64,000 nt of DNA from Jaltomata sinuosa (taxonomy: Eukaryota; Streptophyta; Magnoliopsida; Solanales; Solanaceae): positions 24,815-88,814 of the forward strand of contig QJPP01005238.1 of the NCBI GenBank assembly GCA_003996215.1, read 5' to 3'. Below the pieces are notes generated by a model. The model saw only the letters and a list, made by a program, of their open reading frames with translations. It was not told the origin of the DNA and made no database searches. This document shows, piece by piece, positions 25,669 to 37,035 of this stretch. Position numbers and translations under genes: made by a program. The stretch's first letter is position 1, and every line of letters begins with the position of its first letter.

Positions 25669-26350
25669 GAGGCACTACTTATATGGAGTTCACTGTGAGA
25701 TATTCACCAATCACCATAGTCTTTAGTACATTACGAGTCAGCGAGAGCTGAACTCGAGGCAGAGGAGATGGATTGAGCTACTGAAGGACTACGATTTCAC
25801 TATTCTATACCATCTGGGTAAGGCAAACGTGGTAACGAATGCCTTGAGTCGAAAGGCGGTGAGTATGGGCAGCCTAGCTTCACTTTAAATTTCTGAGCGA
25901 CCATTGGCCTTGGATATCCAGTCCTTGGCTAAACTATTGGTTAAGCTTGACTTGTTGGATCCTAGAAGAGTTCTTGCTAGTGTTGAGGTCCGTTCTACTC
26001 TAGTTGATAAGATTCAGAGCCGACAGTTTGAGGATCAGAGTTTGTGCAACCTTCGTGATCAGGTAGTTTGGGTTAAGGCTAGCCGGACTACTTTGGGTTC
26101 TGATGGTATTTTGAGGTTTGATGGCTGACTTTGTGTTCTGAGGGTTGGTGATTTGATTCAGTTGATACTCTATGAGGCACATTGTTCTACATACTCTATT
26201 CATCCTGGCGCAGCGAAGATGTATAGAGATTTGAGACAGCTTTACTGGTGGTATGGTATGAAGTGGGACGTAGAGAAGTTTGTATCTTGGTGCTTGAATT
26301 GTTAGCATGTGAAGTTTGAGCACATGAGACCGGGTGGCTTGATGCAGCGA
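23970..26350 (+). pseudogene. pol: E2 protease-RT-RNase H and integrase zinc domain, second copy
   Basis: Protease at 23975-24370 with FDPGSTCSYVS; RT at 24560-25330 with CIDYQQLNKVTVKNRYPM, LRSGYHQLRI and a catalytic box altered to FNDD (both Asp kept, the neighbouring Ile replaced); RNase H from VYCDASGVSLGC (25516) to NHHSL near 25725; linker; and the start of the HHCC integrase zinc domain (HPGAAKMYRDLRQLYWW, 26200-26310). Stops at 25206, 25444, 25726 and others. At 26355 pol ends in the middle of the 3' LTR, so the integrase core and chromodomain are absent. Confidence 0.86.
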
Positions 26351-26354
26351 CTTC

Positions 26355-27784
26355 ACACTAGCTCCACTTACACTGGACTCAACGGAGTCGAGTGCTAGAC
26401 TTATTTACTACAGCTTCTGAGGTGATGCTGGACTAGGCGGGTCGTGTGCTAGAACTAATGGACTTACTATTTTAGAACTTCTTACCCTCCAGGCAGCTTT
26501 ACTTGGGGATTGATTTGAGATTGCAGGGCATCTAGTATGTTGGTCGGGGGCCTCCCTGGACCTTGTCATTCAGGACGAGAGGGTGCGAGCTGTGGGTACC
26601 GAAAGAGGGTATACGGTGTAGTAAGGGTATACGGGTGTGACCTTCCATGGATCCTGTCTTCTGGGCCTTATAGGTTGCCAGAAGTGGGTAACATACGGTA
26701 CTACTATCACTCTTGACTTAGCATGACATTATATCATTCATCTGTGTGTGAGGAACCACCCTTGTTTGTATTTTATTGATTGTACGCTCCGGTAGTATGG
26801 GATGCCGGAGGGTTTTGTTTTCACTTGCTTGCGTTACCCGGTTGTATGGGCGGCCGGGGGACTGTAGGTAGACTCTTGTTACTTTATCATGATATTATCC
26901 CCTATCTGGGTTATGATTTTGAGATATTATACTGCAAAGTTGTTAGTTGGGTTTCGAGATTGATATGATTAGTTTGGTTATTGATTCCTATTTTTCGAGC
27001 ACATTCATCTTTGCTCTTCTCTCCCATTCCTGATACTTGAGGTTATCGGTATACCATCCACTTCTTAAACTTATTATGTATATACTGTTATTGCAAGGAT
27101 CCCAGGTGCATTATTTCTTGCTTACACATGTGCCTGTTGTGTATATATTCTACTTGCTAGCCTTGTATGTTGTTCTGTTGACTTCCCTCTGGGCTAGTTC
27201 CTATGTACTTTTCGCTGATTTATGTGACTACTTGCTTCTATTCTGTCTGTTACTACGCTTTTATCTTATATGTGCCCAGTCGGCCTATGATACCTACTGG
27301 GTACCTTATGCTCCACATTTGGTGTTAATACGACACTCTGCATCTTCTGGTGTAGATCCTAGTGTGGGACATTGACGTTAGCTTGTGGAGACTCGTTCGA
27401 GGAGCTGCTTTTAGTGATATTCTGGACTTAGGGTGAGCTCTTGGCGACCGGAGCTTAGCTTTTTGTTATCTTTTTATTATGTACTCTATTTCTACTCAAA
27501 GACAGCTTTGTGTGTATATTGTTTTGGACCCTTGTACTCCTTATGTAGATCCGGCTCTTATACGCTATGATACCATGTTTTGGGTTTGGTTTAGCTTCCG
27601 TATTGGATATATTACTCCTGTTATCTATTTTCTTCATCTTGTTCCCTTGCTTCCGGTTATTAAACTGTTCTTCCACTTTATTTTCTAGATAGTATCCCAC
27701 TATTGAACGTTTCGGGCTACAGTGATTGGTTCTCCTACTGGGGGATTGTAGGTGTCATCATGACCGATAAATCGGGTTGTGACA
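26355..27784 (+). repeat. E2 3' LTR, only the last 1.4 kb
   Basis: From CACTAGCTCCACTTACACTGG to CGGGTTGTGACA it follows the inner part of the 5' LTR (17886-19314). The first two kilobases of the LTR and about 1.6 kb of pol are missing, replaced by a direct join at 26355. Right flank is CCAAC. Confidence 0.88.
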
Positions 27785-28082
27785 CCAACAAGATTTTAGA
27801 CAACACAAAACCCCGCGAAGGCACAATATCCAAAGAAAATAAGCCCGGCAAGGGCACAATAAGCCTGACAAGGACATAAATACACTATTTAAAATGAGCC
27901 TGGCAAGGGCATAAAATAATACAAATATCAACAAATATAAACATCACCCAAATGTCACCCCCAACTTAAAAGTAAAGTAGTGTCCTCAATGCAAGCTATA
28001 GAAATGAAAAATAAAGAAAATAGTGCGGGGCTTCCTGGAGTCTACATCAGACTAACAAAATTCTGGAATAGGCTGCATAAGG
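27785..28082 (-). repeat. E1 spacer with polypurine-like motif
   Basis: No gene. Contains four short imperfect repeats of the type GCCCGGCAAGGGCACAATA at 27815-27915 and, at 27954-27967 on the minus strand, AAGTTGGGGGTGAC, close to the E1 polypurine tract. It directly follows the PF20167-like pseudogene. Confidence 0.6.
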
Positions 28083-29440
28083 CTAAGAAGAGGACTGCGC
28101 CTTATCATCATCATCACTCTCTTCCTCATATAGGAAATAGTACTTCTCACTATCATTATCTTTAGTCACTGGATCTTCTTGCTCGGCTGCCCCCATTTAA
28201 AGATAGCTTTCATACCTCTCTACGTCTTGACCATGAACTTGTTTCTCTGCTTGTTCTTGTTCTTCTCAGCCTTGAAATCTTGCTGAAGAGCAGCATGGGC
28301 CTGCTGACTATACAAAGGCCTACTCAAGAAACCCCACAGAAGCTGTCATTATGGCAATAGAATCAGCCTGCTGCTTCTAGGCATCTAAGTAAGACTGCAT
28401 CTCTGCTTTGGTGAAAAGGTCGGCTGAAGGTGATGGTTGTGAAGAGCTACTGGAAATTTGTGCCATTATGTCCCGAATAGAGTCAAACTGAGAAGAAATC
28501 AATCCAAAAGGTCCCTCAGTCTGTGTGCTCTAAGAGGAGGGATCCTGATCAACAACTATGTCAATCTTCCTCTTCTTGCTATGTGGTACACCCCCTTCTC
28601 CTTTCACTTTAAATAGATGGAATGGTCTATCAGATGATATCCAATGATCCCCAGAATGCTCAACAACTTCAGCCATCCGATATAACTCAATGATCAAGGA
28701 GGGAAACATCAAGGTCGAGTTATCCTGAATCAGATACTCCAGCTCTTGGACTACATAGTGACCGACATTCATAGGAATGTAATCAAGAATGCAAGATATC
28801 ATCCAGTATCGAAGAGGAGGGACACCAGACTTATGCCCGCTGGGTGATACACAGCTATAAATAATCTCCAGCCACATCTTTGCCTTAGCTGTGAATTCAC
28901 TTGATGATATTGACTTTAGCATTCTTTTCCAACTCACTGTTTCCCAGGAGGGAATAATTTAGACACCAGCCAAGTGCCTGAACATGAATCCTTCTCGTGC
29001 ATCAGCTTAAGTGGATGGTTAGGCAGTCTATAGAATGCATTTATCTGCTTCGGACCAAATCTCCCAACCTTCTCCCTAATAATGATTTTCAGATTCTTAA
29101 AGTCTATATGCTTTAGGTTTGCATAGAACTCCCTCACCCATTTATCATTTGCTTCACAAGGGTTAGGTATGAAACATATCCAACCCATGGCCACAAGACG
29201 CCCATGGAAATTCATAAGATGCTCCGCCAAGTTCCTCTCAACTATTCCTCTTTCTGTCTTTATCTTTTTGTCTAGCAGATTGTTATAGTATCAGTGCTGA
29301 TAGTAAAGAGACATGAACCTCACAGTATCATATTGCGTGTCTAAAGCTTCCTCCTCAATTTTATCACCCAAAGGTTCGTTGTCAACAAGGTTGTGCTTTA
29401 TTTTGTAGCTCAAAGTACCTGAAATTTTAGAATCAAGTTA
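28083..29440 (-). pseudogene. PF20167-like 'putative plant transposon protein', decayed
   Basis: About 450 codons on the minus strand. The 98-codon piece 28934-29230 has HGRLVAMGWICF and VREFYANL, and 28530-28937 continues with a hydrophobic helix-rich part (WMISCILDYIPMNVGHYVV). These match, from memory, the plant transposon protein domain PF20167 seen next to Athila-like elements, where it occupies the env-like third gene position. A frameshift near 28935 and stops near 29290, 28530 and 28390 break it. After 28530 the same frame continues with a Ser-rich stretch and an acidic end (EEESDDDDK). Its function is not known to me. The start is unclear; an AG like a splice acceptor lies near 29425. 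Confidence 0.6.
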
Positions 29441-29518
29441 GGAAAAGCATGTAGTCATGTTAAGCACTAGAAATCATTGCAAATGAGCTAAAGAAACAAT
29501 TTAAAAAGGCCCAAGAAG

Positions 29519-30904
29519 TGATAATGCTCAAATACACTCACCAAGAGAAGGTGATTGCGATCGTCAGAGCAAAATAAAATTTATATTCACGATGGGAGTT
29601 GGGGTCGATACCACAGAGAACAATGTAATCGCGATTGAGATAACAAAGAATTAAAACAACTTATTTAAGTTTAAGGAGAAAAAATAAAAGATAAAATGAT
29701 TGGAGAGTTTTAAACTAAAATCAAGGATAAAAGAAACTCAAATAAAAGATAGGTTTGATCAATGGCTTTCACCAAGCAAGGGTAGAAAGGGAGAATTGGG
29801 AATGAGAATTCAATTCACAAGACTTACACCCAATTAACGCGTAGGTAGTCTTGGTTCAGAGTATGCTTAATCGTCTTTCAACCAATTAAGCATTTAGCCT
29901 CCATTGGTTTTCTCGAATTTCCATGGGTAAGCAACCAAACAACCGAATAGACTTGGGTAAGTTGGGCTATTTCTAGCCCCAACTCTTAGATAGGAATTTT
30001 CGGCAATCAAATTATTTCTACCCTTGATCTAGAGTGAAAACCCCAAGTCCCCACTATTGAGTCTTTACCCAATTGAAGAACTCCTCTCTCAAGAAAGAAC
30101 ACAATTAGTATGCTAAGTCAATATTTACAACCATCAACTATATAATTAGAGCATGAAAGATTCAATAGACCCACACCATTTAATCAAGAGAAAGCACAAG
30201 ATAAGAATTCAATACCCAAATAAAGTATTATCTCTAATACAATGACAAACTCTCAATTCAATAATTACACCTACAATTAGTCAATTTAGAACAAGAGTTT
30301 GCAGAAAGGAATTTAAAGATTTTACAATAGAATCATCCAATATTTCACTCCAATGGTGTAGGGTGATGAACTTTCTCTCCAAGCTTGCCAAAGTTGTGTG
30401 AAATTGACAAAGATGCCTCCCAAAATGGTAGAGAGGTGTTTTATGTGGATTAGGGTTTCCACAAGTGTGAAATGAAAATTTTACCCAGTTTCACATTCAG
30501 GCACAGTGAAGGCCATCGCGCTAAACCAGCACCATCACGCTCAAGGAGTTCACACTTTGCAGTGCCATTACCCTATCCATGCGCGATCGCACGCGTGTCT
30601 TGACTAGAGTTGACCACTTCTTCATTACAGCACTATTGCGCTATCCATACACAATTATGCACAAGCCTTGACCACTTCCTTCAGCTCTATCAGTGCCAGT
30701 CTAGCGCAATCATGCTTATTTGCCCAAATTTCTAGAAATTCTCTATTTTGACTTGTTTTTATCCGATTCCACACCAGTCACTTCTAATTCACATACACTT
30801 GTAAAGTAGAAGCAAATCATGTTAAATGAACTATTTTCTCTCAATTAGGATAGTAAAAGTATAAGCTTAAAGGCTAAATAAGTTGGTAAATTACCAACTT
30901 ATCA
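29519..30904 (-). mobile_element. S2: solo LTR of the E1 family
   Basis: Begins TGATAAGTTGG-like on the minus strand (…CCAACTTATCA at 30904) and ends GCATTATCA at 29519; order and length (1386 bp) match E1's LTRs, but divergence is much larger. Flanks AGAAG and GGAAG differ by one base. No internal region or primer site adjoins, so it is a solo LTR. Confidence 0.75.
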
Positions 30905-32275
30905 GGAAGTAACAGTTGTAAAGCCACTGTTTATAGTAATTCTGCACAGTAGCCATACTTGCAAAATGTTTCATCACAGGTGTGGGATCGCAAGGACAGT
31001 AATTTGGGCACGCTTGTGGCCCTATACTGTTCTAGATTGTTTGTAGCGGCTGACAATTAAGCACGGTTGTGGCATTGCCCTTGCATCAAAATTATCGCGC
31101 CTGTGGTATCGTATTCTCCAGTGAGTACCTAGAATATGCATCTATAAACAATAATTAACGAATTGTTTTGTAGTAGAAATTGTACTCAGATGTCCAATTC
31201 CTTAAACATATCAAGGCACAAGCATAACTACATCAGATTTCGACAGAATTTTTTGCACCCAAAAGAGTATGCCCTAACTTACTTGATTCACCATTATTGC
31301 ACACAATTCAAGCATCATAAGAACACCGAAGAATATACCTTTCAAAAGCAGCCTTAATGTTAACAGAAGTAGAATACATACCTTGAAGAATTACGGTGAG
31401 ATGGAGGAATTTGAACTTTTGTCTCTTTTCTCCATTAGGAACAAGTCGTCCCTTTCTTCTTGAAATTCCTTTCTTTTTTATTTATAAAGTGCAGTGTGTG
31501 AGAGTGAGAGATAATATTATGACAAATTTGTTAGTTGAGAATTTGAGAGGATGGGGACGGTTGAGTGAAAGTGGGGAATTTGAAAGAGGCTTACCTGCCT
31601 TTACTATGAAAAACGACTTGACAGGTGCACCTACGAGTACTTTGTTGCAGGTGCATCATCACCCCTGCATCAAACTCACCGCCCTAGCACCTTTTGATGT
31701 ATTCAGTTGCCTACACAGCTGTGGTGCATAACCACTCTTGCGCTGGCACACCTGTGAGCTAGGCAGCGCACCTGCGCCTCCGCACTTGCGCTTATATGCC
31801 CTACAGGTATGACTTCTATGTAGGTTCAGCAAAACTTTTTATCAACCTCTGGTTTGATCTGCGAATGCACCTGCATGTGGCAGATCATGAGGTGCACCCA
31901 CAAGTGATTTAGCATGTCATTCCAACACCCTTTTGGTCCTTGATTCAATTTTCGTAAAGCTTTCACTTCTCAACCTGCCCAAATGAACTCAAAAAGACTT
32001 GAAATATTATGTATTAGTCAAATATTAACATACTATGTTACTAACAAAAGAAAATTTGTAAAATTTCAAAATTTTAAAATGATTGGTTACCTCTCATCAA
32101 GCGCTTAATTTAACGTCGTGGCATAATGCAAGTTATATCACCATTTAGATATCCACTTGGAGGATTTGAACCTTCGAATCAAATTTGAATCAAAATTCTG
32201 GTGACAATCACAAGATGAAGGTAAGAACATAAGAAGGCCATTTCCTTGGTGTCGCATTTTGCATTTTTTTCACCT
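30905..32275 (-). repeat. E1 spacer between gag-like and PF20167-like genes
   Basis: No protein recognised. Near 32080-32125 the minus strand reads GACGTTAAATTAAGCGCTTG followed by a GGTAACC, a phrase that in Athila/Tat-like plant elements lies downstream of pol. A GC-rich block with GCACCTG repeats (31620-31830) lies upstream of TTTATAAATA (31480-31490) on the minus strand, the layout of an LTR promoter, so an undetected LTR fragment may be present. Confidence 0.5.
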
Positions 32276-33470
32276 TTAAACAAACTTCAAAATAAATACA
32301 CCTCGATCCTTCCCCCTTCCAAAGTCCTCCATAAGCTCGATTTCTTTGACTTTCATCCATTCAATCAAACTCAATGTTGAAAAGTTGTTAGAGTTTGATT
32401 TGAGTGTCTCCATTCTCAAATTTGCCTCATGTATTACATCCTCACCTTCAAATGAACTAGAGTCTTTCAAAATGAAACATTGAACCTTGCCTTGCAATTC
32501 TAGTATCATTCTTTTGATCTTAGCATCTTGATTTATGTGTTGAATGGTTGGTTGCCACAACACCTTTAATTCAGGAGAATCCAATGTGTCCTCTTCTTCA
32601 ATAGGAAATAACTCAAAATTACTATCCACGACCATGCATGTTTCAATATGAGCATCCAATTCGATATTCAAATTTCGGATAGCAATTTCAAGTAACCCCT
32701 CATTTTTACTTCTCTTAGCATGCCTTTTGAGAAATTTCTCGAACATTGGTAGAATTTTTTCATGTTGTTCCCCATTGGCTTCAAGTTGGTGAGCTTTATT
32801 TAATAACCATTCTTGGCTCACAATTTCATCTAAGTCAAGTTTTTTCTCATGTCGGGATTCAAGCAGAACCAGCACAAACTCACTTACCGGCAATTCCATA
32901 TTTTGAAAATCTTCATCGTCATCCCCAAAGTGAATTTGGTTGACCCAAATGTTCGAGACATGTTCATTTTCTTGGCTTGGAGGTTCTTCTTCACCAATTC
33001 GATCAAAAGGAATAGACAAATCTGCCATGGATCTTTTAGCACGATTTCTCTCCTCTTCTTTCTTAGCTCTACTATTCAAGAAGCCTTACTATATGCACTT
33101 TTAGCCATCCTCTATGCTATCTTCCTCTGCCAAGAGAGTTTGTAGCATGGCATACATACTCTCTGAGCGGGTATTATATTATTCACTTTCCATATAATGA
33201 CTCCTATCAAGATCGCGAGCACCACTATTGTTAGCATAAAAGGGAGAGAGGGCATGAAGATTAGGACAATCACTCCAATGACCATCTTGATCACCACATA
33301 GATAGCAATTATACCCATCATAGGGTCTAGAAGGTGAATACTTTCCTCTCCCAAGAACAATTTGACAATCTCACCAAAAGTAGGCTCCTTCATAATATGT
33401 ACATGGATTATTAAAATAAGAGTTGCGACTACCAAACCCATGAACCTTTTGAACATATTTAGATTCCATA
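32276..33470 (-). pseudogene. E1 gag-like gene with variant Cys/His knuckle, decayed by stops only
   Basis: About 398 codons in one frame from ATGGAATCTAAATATG (33470) to the stop at 32276, with five in-frame stops (near 33372, 33180, 33112, 33100, 33097) and no frameshift. The N-terminal part holds CYLCGDQDGHWSDC, i.e. C-X2-C-X5-H-X3-C, one residue shifted from the retroviral C-X2-C-X4-H-X4-C knuckle. The last 267 codons are open, charged and helix-rich with KKEEERNRAKR, acidic patches and no transmembrane part. Place directly behind the primer site supports a Gag-like role; the family is not one I can name. Confidence 0.6.
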
Positions 33471-33581
33471 GAATTTTCTTACAACAAAAATTAAAGCTAA
33501 CTAAAACAAAAACAAATATTCACAAATTTGAACTAAAGTAAGTAAACTCAAATTTCAAACTAACTCAACATGCCAAATTGT

Positions 33582-33599
33582 TACCCAGCAATGGCGCCA
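33582..33599 (-). other. E1 primer binding site (tRNA-Asp-like)
   Basis: TGGCGCCATTGCTGGGTA on the minus strand, seven bases from the LTR end, differs at a few positions from TGGCGCCGTTGCCGGGGA, the plant tRNA-Asp site used by Tat/Athila elements. Confidence 0.75.
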
Positions 33600-33684
33600 T
33601 TTTTTATGATGCTCAAAAGTACTCTCCTGAAGGAGGTGGTAGCGATCATCAAGCAAAACAATAAGTAACCCAATGAGATGTTGG

Positions 33685-36600
33685 TGTAATGAACCTTTCA
33701 GTCATTTTTGCATTTGCGCCTTCTTTGTACTGTTAGAGCCTTCCTGTAGTGGCCCCAAGTCATTTATGGTTTGCTGGGACCGGTAGTTTGTTCTATGTGG
33801 CCAATTCCCTATTTTATAGCTGAGCTGTAGGAGCTGAGTATCTTAATCGTGCGATAGTGATTTGAAATCGTATGACCTCAACTAATCTTATGGGCAGGTC
33901 GATCCTGATTCGAGGTATCGTATGACCTTAACCTTCGTTCTGTATCAAAGGCTTGCGAGCCTAAATTTGAGAATTTTATTAACATCGTGTGTATTCGAAA
34001 ATATTTGATTTAAAATTGGAATTTGGTAAAAAGTTATTTTTCTAAAGATATTTTAAATATTCATGGAAATATAATACTTCTGTTATGATATATTTGTGTG
34101 GGTATTTATTTTATAAGAGTTTTATAAGTTATTAATATTTTAACGGAGATAGTAAACTTAGTTATGTTGAAAATTATTATTATAATATAGTAGGTTTTGT
34201 TTGAAATAATTTTCTATTAATTATGGTATATTTAAAAAGTTATATATATTTTACCATGAACCTATGCAATACCCGAGTATATAGATAATCGGATGAACTT
34301 AATTTTTGGGTGTGCCATCTCTACTTCCACGGGGAAGTAGAGAGAATGGACAACACATAATGCATGTAGGCACTTAGAGGATTGGGTAGTTAATGATATC
34401 ACTTTGGGGGCATGTAATACATTTATTCATCTATATGCCTACTACAACAATGTTCATTTCCCTTTTTACAAAAAATAAGCCAAGTGCTCCATTTTGTTGC
34501 TCACGGCTTAAGAGCCTATTCAACTAGTATTGTTTTCAAGTAGCTAATTGCACATATTTTTAATTTATGCTATATGGAATCTTGCGGAAAAATAATAATA
34601 ATATTTTAAATGACTTATTTGATCATCGGGAAGAAATCGATTATCTATGTTAAGTTATTCAAGCTTAAATTCGAGTTTGATTTTGTTTTGGAGCTTCTCG
34701 GAGCGGTTCGAGCTTGGACATCATCGTCCTAGCAGCTTGTCATCGGATGACATGTAGGTTATGGTCTAAACTCCCTATACTTAGCATATATCGGATAAAA
34801 GTATATTAGTTGGCATCCTTGGGTTGAAATATTAGGTTGGTACCACAGACCTGGACCGCTTTATTAATGTCCGACCTACTTTCCTTTCCCCGATGTTTGT
34901 AGTACTTGCTTGATACATTTTATTCACCCTTGTGGTCCTGTAAGGCCTTGTTAACTCTGGAACATAGAAGGTGGGTTATTGGGAATGTCCGCGAATCCCG
35001 GACATAGAAATATCTTTCTAGGCTGGTTATGCTTGCTGAGTAGCTTTGGAGCCTGTGCAGGGCCGATAGGTTGATTGTGAGCTGCTGGGCGGCTATTTAT
35101 GTTTGATCATATCATTTCCATGCATATAAAGATGATTTACCCATGTTTTTCTACGGTTTTGGCTTCGAGCCTACTGGTATTGTCTTTTTAAACTTTGCAT
35201 GTCCCCAGGGGCCCATTTTCGATCTAAATGAATTGGAAATAGTTTGATTTAACTTGTGAATCTTCTTGGGGTAAAAAAAGGTCAAATTATGATTCCTATC
35301 ACTAGTTTTACTATTAACGCTAGACTCGACAAGGCTGGGGTGCTAGTTGAGTTCTTATTAAATTGGGATGGTTTTAGTCTCGGTCGAACCGAGCATTTGG
35401 GATGACTTTCTACTGTTTAGACCCGGTTACGCCCGGGCACCCTTGGAGTGGTTTTTTATGATATTTTCCCACTATTTTGATCCTGGACAGGGTATGGGCA
35501 TGCATATTCAAGATTGGGTCTCTATTTTGAACCCAAACTTGCTTTCAGAGGACGTGTTTTGGTACTGAGTTTTAGTATGGGGTCCGGGACCTCCATGGAC
35601 CTTGACATCTGGGCCTGGGGCTTTGGGTTGCGTGTACTGAAGGGAGGGTATACGGTGGATTAGAGGTATACGGGCAGTGTCTTTCCATGGAACCTACCTG
35701 CTGGGCCCGATCGGCACTGGAGGAGGTACATACAGAGTTTCTATCCTACCCTGAGGTTATCATGCATCATATCATTCATTGTTTGAGGCTCTACCCTTGT
35801 TTTCTATTTGTTGAGTGTACGCTCCAGTTGTATGGGCGATCGGAGGGTTTTGTTTTCACTTATTTGGGTTCCTCGATTATATGGGTGGCCGAGGGACTGT
35901 AGGTAGGCTCCTGTTACGTTATCATGGTGTTATCCCCCTGTTACGGTTATGCTTATAAGATTATATACAGTTGAGTTGTTACTTGTTGGATTTGAGATTG
36001 GTATGGCTAGTTGGGTTATTGATTCCTGTTTTCGAGCATGCCTATCTTTACTCTCCTTCTCCCTTCCTTGTACTTGAGGTTATCGGTATACCATCCATTT
36101 CTTAAACTTGTTATGTATATACTGTTATTGCAAGGATCCCAGGTGCGTTATTTCTTGCTTACACATGTGCTTGTTGCGTATATATTTTCTTTGCTAGCCT
36201 TGTATGTTGTTTTGTTGACTTCCCTCTGGGCTAGTTCATGTGTAATTTTCATTGATCTCAGTGACTACTTGTTGTTCTACTCTGTCTGTTATTATGCTTT
36301 TATCTTATATGTGCCCAATTAGCCTATGATACCTACTAGGTACCTTATGCTTTTCATTTGGTGCTCATACTACACTTTGCATCTTCTGGTGCAGATCCTA
36401 GTGTGGGCCATCACTATTTGCTCGTGGAGTCTCGTGCGAGGTGCTGTTTTGGTGATATTCTGGACTGACGGTGAGCTCTTGGCGATCGGAGCTTAGCTTT
36501 TTGTTATCTTTTGATTATGTACTCTATTTCTACTCGGAGACAGCTTTGTGTATATTGTTTTGGCCCCTTGTACTCCTTATGTAGATCCGGCTCATATACG

Positions 36601-36822
36601 CTATGATACCAGGTTTTGGATTTGGTTTAGCTTCCGCATTATTTATATTACTTCTGGTATATCTATTTTATTTATCTTGTTCCCTTGCTTCCGCTTATTA
36701 AAGTGTTCTTCCACTCAGATTGTTAGATAGTATCCCATTACTGACCGTTCTGGGCTATGGGGATTGGTTCTCCTAGTGGGGAGTTGTAGGTACCATCATG
36801 ACCAAGAAATCGGGTCATGACA
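33685..36822 (+). repeat. E3 5' LTR, 3.14 kb
   Basis: TGTAATGAACCTTTCAG to CGGGTCATGACA, colinear with the LTRs of E5. No gene. Contains the U3 hairpin at 34319-34342. Confidence 0.85.
34319..34342 (+). other. U3 hairpin in E3 LTR
   Basis: CTCTACTTCC-ACGG-GGAAGTAGAG, a perfect 10-bp stem. The same position in both E5 LTRs forms a related stem. Confidence 0.7.
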
Positions 36823-36825
36823 ACT

Positions 36826-36837
36826 TGGTATCAGAGC
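36826..36837 (+). other. E3 primer binding site (initiator tRNA-Met)
   Basis: TGGTATCAGAGC three bases after the LTR end. Confidence 0.9.
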
Positions 36838-37035
36838 CTAGGTTCACCGGTGTCATCGGTATAGGAGCCAATGTCTAGTAGAGTCTCACGGATCGGGGCG
36901 GAGATGTTCGTACTCAATCTTCAGGAGGCTATAGTGACATCTTAGGAAATACTAATCTCTTATTGCCTCTATATCATGCTTCTTTTCCTTGATGGTTTCC
37001 TAAAATATCATGTATTCTAGTTCATTCCCCCACGG

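Larger units (their letters stand above)
11914..27784 (+). mobile_element. E2: Ty3/Gypsy chromovirus inserted in E1, rearranged
   Basis: Bounded by TGTGATGACCC…GGTTGTGACA and by a perfect CCAAC target duplication. It contains a 5' LTR split by solo LTR S1, a tRNA-Met primer site, gag, protease, RT and RNase H, then a second gag-to-RNase H copy in tandem, part of the integrase zinc domain, and only the last 1.4 kb of the 3' LTR. Integrase core, chromodomain and the start of the 3' LTR are deleted. All reading frames are broken. Net of S1 it is about 11.9 kb. Confidence 0.9.

Noticed and set aside
31396..31731. 111-codon plus-strand open frame
   Set aside because: Overlaps a promoter-like GC block and TATA on the opposite strand; composition is that of LTR DNA.
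33112..33456. Minus-strand open frame with a hydrophobic, membrane-like translation
   Set aside because: It is a different frame of the Cys/His gag-like gene; the other frame carries the knuckle and continues into the 267-codon open part.
36038..36322. Hydrophobic open frame in the E3 LTR, with relatives at 4471-4668, 18309-18722, 27037-27375 and 52165-52470
   Set aside because: It recurs because the LTRs are related, is T-rich, and is broken at different places and frames in each copy; no start context or domain supports a membrane protein.
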